Origin: G020354085 sp964629975
Lineage (GTDB): Bacteria; Pseudomonadota; Gammaproteobacteria; Acidiferrobacterales; Sulfurifustaceae
NCBI GenBank assembly: GCA_964629975.1
Contig: CAZVUN010000065.1
Location: 1-15,699, forward strand
Direction of reading: 5' to 3'
DNA: 15,699 nucleotides
Shown: positions 9,710 to 15,261 of the stretch, one piece after another
Position numbering within the stretch: position 1 is the first letter of the stretch
Layout of the letters: each line of letters opens with the position of its first letter
Position numbers and translations under genes: made by a program
Notes under the pieces: generated by a model
The model's database searches: none
Told to the model about the DNA's origin: nothing
What the model saw: only the letters and a program-made list of their open reading frames with translations

Positions 9710-9758
9710 GTGTGGAGTCGTGAGTGCGGAGTGGCGAGTTTGCTCCGCGCTCCACACT
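9710..9758. repeat. Heptad inverted repeat, copy 3 (between the receptor and parA-like genes)
   Basis: GTGTGGAG (9710-9717) pairs with CTCCACAC (9750-9757), and GCGGAG (9726-9731) pairs with CTCCGC (9743-9748), giving an imperfect hairpin from 7-base units. It fills most of the 66-base gap. There is no T tract, so it is not a clear terminator, though the structure could reduce read-through or stabilise the upstream transcript. Confidence 0.8.
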
Positions 9759-9770
9759 GAGAACTGACTT

Positions 9771-10526
9771 ATGAGGCGCATCGCCGTCGTGAACCAGAAG
9801 GGCGGGGTGGGCAAAACCACCACTACCATCAATCTCGCCCATGGCCTGGCGCTGGCCGGTTGTTCGGTCACGGCCATCGATCTCGATCCCCAGGGCCAGC
9901 TCGGCGCCGGGCTCGGGGTCGCGGCCAACGGCCATGGCGGCATGGACGAGGTGCTGATTGCGCACACGCCGCTGCGGGCCGTGCTGCGGGCCGCGCGCGA
10001 GCGCCTGCGCGTGGCGCCGGCCGGCCCGCGCCTCACGGAGTTCGAGTTCATCGCGGCGGGTGGGGCGAAACGCGGCCTGCGCCTGAGCGAGGCCGTCAAA
10101 GCCGATCTCGCCGACGAGGAGTTCGTGCTGATCGATGCGCCGCCGTCCGGCGGGCTGCTCACCATGAATGCCCTGCTGGCGGTCGACGAGGTGCTGATTC
10201 CGGTAACCGGCGAATACCTCGCGCTGCATGGCGTGGCGCGCTTCGTGCGGGTCCTGAAGCACATCGACGAGTCGCTCGGACGCAGCACCCGGCTGTGGAT
10301 TGCGCTCACGCGCTTCAACGAGAAGCGGCGGCTGGCGCGCGAGGTGCGCGCCAAGCTGCTCGAGTATTTCCCGAACCGGGTGCTGGCCACGCCGATACGC
10401 GAGGCCGCGGCGCTCGCCGAGAGCCCGGGCACGGGCAAGAGCATTTTCGAATACCGGGGCAAGGGCAAGGGCGCGGAGGACTACCGCGCCCTGGTCGATG
10501 ACCTGCTCAACGCGAGGACACTTTAA
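9771..10526 (+). CDS. ParA/MinD-type ATPase of the chemotaxis cluster
   Basis: A 251-residue ParA-family ATPase. It has a deviant Walker A, KGGVGKTTT (Lys10 is the signature lysine, Lys15 the P-loop lysine), the A' segment AIDLDPQGQLGAG, and Walker B FVLIDAPPS (Asp122). There is no N-terminal helix-turn-helix, so it is the short type, like ParC of Vibrio or PpfA of Rhodobacter, which position chemoreceptor arrays. The likely role is distributing or anchoring this cluster's signalling complex, inferred from context. The ribosome binding site is weak (GAGAA), and the gene may be translated at low level. Its stop codon directly abuts the next start codon (TAAATG), so the STAS protein is probably translationally coupled and a candidate partner. 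Confidence 0.88.
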   Translation: MRRIAVVNQKGGVGKTTTTINLAHGLALAGCSVTAIDLDPQGQLGAGLGVAANGHGGMDEVLIAHTPLRAVLRAARERLRVAPAGPRLTEFEFIAAGGAKRGLRLSEAVKADLADEEFVLIDAPPSGGLLTMNALLAVDEVLIPVTGEYLALHGVARFVRVLKHIDESLGRSTRLWIALTRFNEKRRLAREVRAKLLEYFPNRVLATPIREAAALAESPGTGKSIFEYRGKGKGAEDYRALVDDLLNARTL

Positions 10527-10955
10527 ATGACGACCAGGAAGAAAGGCAGCGTGATCGGCTTCGATCCGCTGGCGTGGATGAAGGACCCGAGTCCGGAGTC
10601 TGGAGTCGGGAGTCTAGAGTCAAAGGCGCAGACGAGCCTTGGCGCTGGAGTACTGACCCCGGACCCCGGACCCCGGACCCCGGACACCCCGGGCGCCGTG
10701 CAGCTCGGTGAGCTGTTGACCATCGAGCAAGTCGCGGCGGTGCACGCCGAGCTCGGCCGGCATCTGCACGCCGGCACCGTGGTGCTGGAGGGCGGGACCG
10801 TGAAGCGTGTCGACGCCGCCGGGCTGCAACTGCTGACCGCTTTTGTGCGCGCCGCCGAAAGCCGCGGCAAACCGGTGCAATGGCGGTCGGCGTCGGCGGC
10901 GGTACGCGACGGGGCGCGGCACCTCGGCCTGAGCGCCGCTCTGGGGTTGGGCTGA
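10527..10955 (+). CDS. STAS-domain protein with repeat-derived linker
   Basis: 142 residues. The N-terminus is a short basic, hydrophobic segment (TRKKGSVIGFDPLAWMKD, residues 3-20). Residues about 21-55 are low-complexity Pro/Gly/Ser sequence encoded by a heptad repeat. A STAS fold follows (about 57-142; VQLGELLTIEQVAAVHAEL, VVLEGGTVKRVDAAGLQLL). At the usual phosphorylation loop D-S-S-G it reads Asp96-Ala-Ala-Gly, so it lacks the acceptor serine and may act as a structural or constitutive STAS partner, similar in that respect to MlaB-like domains. The gene abuts the ParA-like gene and precedes cheR by 46 bases. The basic N-terminus could be a ParA-stimulating peptide, as in other ParA partners; that is inference. 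It is not CheW or ParP, since no CheW fold is seen. Confidence 0.75.
   Translation: MTTRKKGSVIGFDPLAWMKDPSPESGVGSLESKAQTSLGAGVLTPDPGPRTPDTPGAVQLGELLTIEQVAAVHAELGRHLHAGTVVLEGGTVKRVDAAGLQLLTAFVRAAESRGKPVQWRSASAAVRDGARHLGLSAALGLG
10589..10688. repeat. Heptad repeat, copy 4, GAGTCNG/GGACCCC variant (inside the first STAS gene)
   Basis: Left arm: GAGTCCG, GAGTCTG, GAGTCGG, GAGTCTA, GAGTC (10589-10621), a run of 7-base units. Right arm: GGACCCC units repeated from 10661 to about 10688, preceded by ACTGACCCC. A 34-base spacer separates them. The arms are partly complementary (GGAGTC against GACTCC-like and GGACCCC). The whole array is translated without frame disruption. It is a sequence variant of the GAGTGNG family elsewhere in the window. 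Confidence 0.8.
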
Positions 10956-11001
10956 TTGCGCAGGCGGTCGAACAGCGCATTGGAACGGAAAGACTGGGCA
11001 C

Positions 11002-11868
11002 ATGGCGGGGCAACAGGCGGCGGTGGATTTTGCGGGTCGGGAGTTCGCGTTCACGGATCGCGACTACGAGTACCTGCGCAATCTCGTCACCACCCACACC
11101 GGAATCAGTCTCGGTGCACACAAGCGCCAGCTGGTCTACGGGCGTCTGACCCGCCGGCTGCGCCAGCTCGGACTCGATTCCTTCGAGCAATACTGTCAGC
11201 ACGTCGAGGAGCACCTCGACGAGGAGCTGGCCGAGCTGGTCAACGCCATCACCACCAATCTCACCGCGTTCTTTCGCGAGAACCATCACTTCGATCACCT
11301 CGCGAGCAGCGCCCTGCCGGACATCATGAGCCGCAACGCGGCCACCCGCCGCCTGCGCATCTGGTCGGCCGGGTGCTCGACCGGCGAGGAACCCTATTCC
11401 CTGGCCATGACCGTGGCAGAGACCTGTGCCGCGCAACTCGCCGTCTGGGACATGCGCATCCTCGCCACCGATATCGACACGCAGGTCCTGGCCCGCGCCG
11501 CCGCCGGCGTGTATCCCGAGGAGCGTATCGAAGGCATCCCGGCGGCGCGCGCACGGCGCTGGTTCCAGCGCGGCAACGGGCCCAATGCCGGCAAGGTCAA
11601 GGTCAAGGACGCGTTACGCTCGCTTGTGGTCTTCAAGCGCCTCAACCTCATGGATGAATCCTGGCCGATGCGCGGACCGTTCGATGCAATCTTCTGCCGC
11701 AACGTGGTGATCTACTTCGACAAGGACACGCAGCGCCGTCTCTTCGACCGCTACGCCAATCTGCTCGCGCCCTGCGGTTACCTCTATATCGGTCACTCCG
11801 AGTCGCTGCATCACGTGAGCAGCCGCTTCAGGCTGATTGGCCGCACGATTTATCAAAGGCAGTCGTGA
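11002..11868 (+). CDS. cheR: Chemoreceptor methyltransferase CheR
   Basis: S-adenosylmethionine-dependent enzyme of 288 residues that methylates receptor glutamates. The N-terminal helical domain (about 10-90) includes GISLGAHKRQLVYGRLTRRL and TTNLTAFFRE. The SAM-binding site is WSAGCSTGEEPYS (Gly124-Glu130), with ATDID as the acidic ribose contact. FCRNVVIYFD (from Phe231) and YIGHSES are further family motifs. An insert about residues 175-215 corresponds to the beta-subdomain that binds receptor C-terminal pentapeptides. The receptor encoded upstream ends in QWQEF, so the two probably interact. The ribosome binding site is weak (GGAAAG before ATG 11002). Confidence 0.95.
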   Translation: MAGQQAAVDFAGREFAFTDRDYEYLRNLVTTHTGISLGAHKRQLVYGRLTRRLRQLGLDSFEQYCQHVEEHLDEELAELVNAITTNLTAFFRENHHFDHLASSALPDIMSRNAATRRLRIWSAGCSTGEEPYSLAMTVAETCAAQLAVWDMRILATDIDTQVLARAAAGVYPEERIEGIPAARARRWFQRGNGPNAGKVKVKDALRSLVVFKRLNLMDESWPMRGPFDAIFCRNVVIYFDKDTQRRLFDRYANLLAPCGYLYIGHSESLHHVSSRFRLIGRTIYQRQS

Positions 11869-11947
11869 GTGTGGAGTGTGCAGATGAGTAGACCAACAGG
11901 ACAACTTGTTGAAGGGCTGCCGGCCGCTGCGCGCGACTCCGCACTCC
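11865..11947. repeat. Heptad inverted repeat, copy 5 (across the cheR/cheD junction)
   Basis: Left arm GTGAGTGTGGAGTGTG (11865-11880) starts at the cheR stop codon. Right arm GACTCCGCACTCC (11935-11947) lies in the cheD coding sequence. The spacer of about 54 bases contains a smaller inverted repeat, CAACA/TGTTG. The left arm contains GGAG (11873-11876), 7 bases before the cheD ATG, so the repeat seems to provide the ribosome binding site. Confidence 0.7.
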
Positions 11948-12555
11948 CCCCGGCGCTTCCCGGTTTCGGCCACATCACCCGTTACTGGGACGACCAGCAC
12001 GGCATGTACGCGGCCAAGCTGCTGCCGGGCGAGTATTACGTGACCGGCGCGCAGGAAACCATCGTGACGGTGCTCGGATCGTGCGTGTCGGCGTGCGTGC
12101 GCGATGCGGTGACCGGTGTGGGCGGCATGAATCATTTCATGCTGCCGGTGAGTGGCGGCAACGGCTCGTGGGAGAACGCCGAGACCGGGTCCTCGACCCG
12201 CTATGGCAACTTCGCCATGGAGCAGATGATCAATGACATCCTCAAGAACGGCGGCAGCCGCAAGAACCTGGAGGTCAAGCTGTTCGGGGGCGGCCGGATC
12301 CTGGCACAGATGACGGACATCGGCAGGAAGAACATCGAGTTCATCGAGCACTATGTGCGCACGGAAGGATTGCACGTGCTGGCCAAGGATCTCGGTGATA
12401 TCTATCCGCGCAAGGTGTACTTCACGCCGGTCACCGGCAAGGCCTACGTCAAGAAACTGCGCTCGCTGCACAACAACACTATCGTCGAGCGCGAGACCCA
12501 ATACCTCAACCAGCTGAAGCACAAGCCGGTCGAAGGCAGTGTGGAGTTGTTCTGA
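11884..12555 (+). CDS. cheD: Receptor glutamine deamidase CheD
   Basis: 223 residues. CheD deamidates specific receptor glutamines to glutamates. Catalytic Cys67 is in VLGSCVSACVRD and His84 is in GGMNHFMLP, spaced 17 residues as in Thermotoga CheD (Cys27/His44). VKLFGGGRIL is also typical of the family. The family core begins near LPGFGHITRYWD (residue 24 on); the first 23 residues lie in a heptad repeat and look like an added extension. ATG 11884 is chosen because GGAG lies 7 bases upstream; a GTG at 11869 right after the cheR stop is less likely. The stop overlaps the cheB start by one base (TGATG), so translation is coupled. The C-terminus is GSVELF, identical to that of the second receptor-like protein. 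No CheC partner is encoded in the window. Confidence 0.92.
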   Translation: MSRPTGQLVEGLPAAARDSALPPALPGFGHITRYWDDQHGMYAAKLLPGEYYVTGAQETIVTVLGSCVSACVRDAVTGVGGMNHFMLPVSGGNGSWENAETGSSTRYGNFAMEQMINDILKNGGSRKNLEVKLFGGGRILAQMTDIGRKNIEFIEHYVRTEGLHVLAKDLGDIYPRKVYFTPVTGKAYVKKLRSLHNNTIVERETQYLNQLKHKPVEGSVELF

Positions 12556-13673
12556 TGACCCGCAAGATCCGCGTGCTCGTCGTCGACGATTCAGCGCTGG
12601 TGCGCCAGCTGCTGACCGAAATCCTGAACGGCGATCCGGCGATCGAGGTCGTCGGCCAGGCGCCGGACCCCTATGTCGCGCGCGAGAAAATCAAGGCGCT
12701 CAACCCGGATGTACTGACGCTCGACGTCGAGATGCCGAAAATGGACGGCGTGACCTTTCTTTCCAATCTCATGCGCCTTCGGCCGATGCCGGTGGTGATG
12801 GTGTCCTCGCTCACCGAGTCCGGCGCGGACGTCACGCTGCAGGCGCTGGGGTACGGGGCGGTCGACTTCGTTACCAAACCCAAGGTCGATCTCGCGCATA
12901 CGCTCGAAGACTATGCCGAGGAGATCCGCGCCAAGGTGAAGATGGCCGTCAAGGCGCGAGTGCGCGCCTTCGAAGGCAAAACCCCGGCGGCGCCCCTTGC
13001 AACCCCGAAGCTTTCGGCTGATGTCGTGCTGGCCCAGGGAGGCACGCGCCACTTGAAGACCACCGAGCGCCTCATTGCCATCGGCGCCTCGACCGGCGGC
13101 ACCGAGGCCATCAAGGAGGTGCTCATGCAGATGCCGGCCGATGCCCCGGCGGTGGTCATTACCCAGCACATGCCGGCGGCCTTCACCGCCGCCTTCGCGC
13201 GCCGCATGGATTCGGTGTCGGCCATGACCGTGTGCGAGGCGCAGGACGGCCAGCAGATTCTCCCCGGTCACGTGTACATCGCCCCCGGCAGCCACCACCT
13301 GCGGGTGGCACGCGACGGTGCCCGCTATGTCTGCGCGTTGAGCGACGATCCCCCGGTCAACCGCCACCGCCCGAGCGTGGACGTGCTGTTCCGCTCGGTG
13401 GCGCAGAACGTCGGACCGAACGCGGTCGGCGTGATTCTCACCGGCATGGGCGCCGATGGCGCGGCGGGCCTCAAGGAGATGAGAGACGCCGGCGCTCCGA
13501 CCGTCGCGCAGGACGAGACCACCAGCGTGGTGTGGGGCATGCCCGGGGCGGCCGTCAAACTCGGGGCGGTCGATGCAGTAGCGCCAATCGACGCCATCGC
13601 CGCGCGAATCCTTGATCTGGCGGTGGGCAGCGCCGCGCCAGCGGCGGCCCGCACCTACCATGCAAAGGCCTGA
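12555..13673 (+). CDS. cheB: Chemotaxis methylesterase/glutaminase CheB
   Basis: Cytoplasmic 372-residue enzyme that removes receptor methyl groups when phosphorylated by CheA. The receiver domain (about 1-125) has Asp11-Asp12 (VVDDSALVRQ), phospho-acceptor Asp57 (LTLDVEMPKMDG) and Lys109 (VTKPK). A linker (about 135-170) leads to the methylesterase domain, with the catalytic triad Ser179 (GASTGGTEAI), His205 (ITQHMP) and Asp301 (LTGMGADGA). The triad spacing is identical to E. coli CheB (164/190/286). The start overlaps the cheD stop. No C-terminal pentapeptide-binding feature can be judged by eye. Confidence 0.96.
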   Translation: MTRKIRVLVVDDSALVRQLLTEILNGDPAIEVVGQAPDPYVAREKIKALNPDVLTLDVEMPKMDGVTFLSNLMRLRPMPVVMVSSLTESGADVTLQALGYGAVDFVTKPKVDLAHTLEDYAEEIRAKVKMAVKARVRAFEGKTPAAPLATPKLSADVVLAQGGTRHLKTTERLIAIGASTGGTEAIKEVLMQMPADAPAVVITQHMPAAFTAAFARRMDSVSAMTVCEAQDGQQILPGHVYIAPGSHHLRVARDGARYVCALSDDPPVNRHRPSVDVLFRSVAQNVGPNAVGVILTGMGADGAAGLKEMRDAGAPTVAQDETTSVVWGMPGAAVKLGAVDAVAPIDAIAARILDLAVGSAAPAAARTYHAKA

Positions 13674-13677
13674 AAAC

Positions 13678-14931
13678 ATGCACGCGAACCCATTGCTCTC
13701 GACCGTTCGGGACCTGCTCCGGGAACACCTCGGTGCACTGCTGGCGACCGCCGCGGCGCTGATCGCATCGCTCCTGTGGCCTGAGGTGGCGGCCGCGCTG
13801 CTGCTGGCGACGGCGGCGGCCTGGATCACGAGCGCCGCAGTGGCCGCCCGCCGCCACGCCGTGCGCCTGGAAACCACGAAGCGCACGCTCGAGGCAGCGC
13901 TCGAGCAGGCAGCCGCCACCGTGCGCGCCTTGCTGGAGCATCTGGCCACCCTGGGACACAGCACGATCGAACCGATAGGTTCCGATATCGCGCAGGCGCA
14001 GCAGCTCGTGCGTGACGCCACGGGAACGCTGTCGGCGAGCTTCCATGGCCTCAACGAGCAAAGCGGGGCACAGCTCCGTCTGGTCATGGATCTCATCGGG
14101 GCCTTCGCCGACACCAGCGCCACACAGGACGGCGAAACCGGACGCCGCGTCGGTTTCAGCCAATTCGCGCGCGAGACCGAGGGCATACTCGACCACTTCG
14201 TCGAGAACATCGTGTCGGTCAGCAAGGACAGCATGTCGATGGTGCACCGCGTCGATGACATGGCGGAGCAGATGCAAAAGGTCGTTACGCTTCTCGGTGA
14301 CATCAAGACCATAGCGGATCAGACCAATCTGCTCGCGCTCAACGCCGCCATCGAGGCCGCGCGCGCGGGCGAACACGGGCGCGGATTTGCGGTCGTGGCC
14401 GACGAGGTGCGTAAGCTCTCGCAGCACTCAACGGCCTTCAGCGATCAGATCCGCGAGGTGGTCACCAAGGCGCGCGAGAACATCGATGCGGCGCGTGCCG
14501 TCATCAGCCAGATGGCTTCCAAGGACATGAGCGTTGCGATCAAGTCGAAGGCGCACATCGAGGAAATGATGAAGGAAGTCGCCAAGCTCAACCGCGAGGT
14601 CGGCACGAACCTCGAGCAGGCGTCGGGCATCGCCCGGAACATAAACGAGAGCGTGGGGCTTGCGGTGCGCTCGCTGCAGTTCGAGGACATTGTGACCCAG
14701 GTTATGGCGCACGCGAACGACCATCTGCACCATCTGCAGGCGATCGTCCGGCAGGCGCAGGGCCAGCTCGCGGCTCTCGAGGCGCAGGGGCCCGGCGATT
14801 CACCTGCTGTTGTCCGCGCCGGCAGCGAGCTGTGCCGGGCGATCGAGCGGTGCGCCGCCGAACGGCAGGCAGCCGTGCACAAGCCGGCGCACCAGCAGTC
14901 GATTCAGGCCGGCTCCGTCGAACTGTTTTGA
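13678..14931 (+). CDS. Membrane receptor-like signalling protein with CheZ-like motif
   Basis: 417 residues from ATG 13678; ATG 13660, overlapping cheB, is possible but has no better ribosome binding site. Two adjacent hydrophobic segments (about 18-34 and 37-57) form a membrane hairpin with almost no periplasmic loop and no HAMP domain. A long helical region follows, with a receptor signalling tip NLLALNAAIEAARAGEHGRG (from Asn217) that should contact CheA/CheW. Beyond it, SLQFEDIVTQVM (Asp337...Gln341) matches the CheZ active-site pattern FQDLTGQVI, in which Asp and Gln four residues later dephosphorylate CheY. The protein ends in a flexible stretch and GSVELF. The sensory input is likely intracellular or membrane state. 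The phosphatase idea is inference from one motif; the family may be a plain atypical receptor. The window contains no cheZ, cheC or cheX. Confidence 0.85.
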   Translation: MHANPLLSTVRDLLREHLGALLATAAALIASLLWPEVAAALLLATAAAWITSAAVAARRHAVRLETTKRTLEAALEQAAATVRALLEHLATLGHSTIEPIGSDIAQAQQLVRDATGTLSASFHGLNEQSGAQLRLVMDLIGAFADTSATQDGETGRRVGFSQFARETEGILDHFVENIVSVSKDSMSMVHRVDDMAEQMQKVVTLLGDIKTIADQTNLLALNAAIEAARAGEHGRGFAVVADEVRKLSQHSTAFSDQIREVVTKARENIDAARAVISQMASKDMSVAIKSKAHIEEMMKEVAKLNREVGTNLEQASGIARNINESVGLAVRSLQFEDIVTQVMAHANDHLHHLQAIVRQAQGQLAALEAQGPGDSPAVVRAGSELCRAIERCAAERQAAVHKPAHQQSIQAGSVELF

Positions 14932-14951
14932 CTCACCTGAGGAATCAAACC

Positions 14952-15257
14952 ATGGACGTGAAGGTGCAACGCGAATCCAGCGACCGAACCGTGCGCATCC
15001 AGACGCCGGCACGTTTCGATTTCCGCGCCCACGCCGATTTCCGCAAGGCCTATCGCCTGCACGGACAGCCCGGCGACCGCTATGTAATCGACCTCGCGCA
15101 CACCGAATACCTGGACAGTTCGGCGCTCGGGATGCTGTTGCTGCTGCGCGAGGCGGCGGGCGGGGACGAGGCGCGCGTGGCCATCGTCAATTGCCGGCCG
15201 GAGATTCAGCGCATCCTGACCATCGCCCGCTTCGAACGGCTGTTCGAGATCTCCTAG
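14952..15257 (+). CDS. HsbA-like STAS anti-sigma factor antagonist
   Basis: 101 residues, a single STAS domain. The phosphorylation loop is intact: EYLDSSALGMLLLLRE, with Asp55-Ser56-Ser57. RFDFRAHADFRKAY and NCRPEIQRILTI...FERLFEIS closely recall P. aeruginosa HsbA, a partner-switch protein that binds FlgM or a diguanylate cyclase depending on phosphorylation at Ser56. This is from memory of that protein, not a search. Start ATG 14952 has GAGGAA (14939-14944) spaced 7 bases. Four bases separate it from the receiver-domain gene that follows, which would be the HsbR-type phosphatase/kinase partner. Its presence in this cluster suggests a link between chemotaxis signalling and flagellar gene expression or c-di-GMP. 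Confidence 0.85.
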   Translation: MDVKVQRESSDRTVRIQTPARFDFRAHADFRKAYRLHGQPGDRYVIDLAHTEYLDSSALGMLLLLREAAGGDEARVAIVNCRPEIQRILTIARFERLFEIS

Positions 15258-15261
15258 CCCG

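Noticed and set aside
7497..10262. 921-codon open frame on the minus strand opposite the receptor and parA-like genes
   Set aside because: It spans two clear plus-strand genes, has low-complexity Arg/Leu/His/Gly content and no recognisable motif. The same applies to the long minus frames at 5654-7777 and 12591-14312.
13612..13677. Earlier start for the second receptor-like protein, inside cheB
   Set aside because: It would overlap cheB by 62 bases, has no ribosome binding site, and adds Arg/Pro-rich residues unlike a membrane-protein N-terminus.
14832..14951. Earlier start for the HsbA-like protein, inside the upstream gene
   Set aside because: ATG 14952 has a good GAGGAA site 7 bases upstream and gives the usual family length of about 101 residues.
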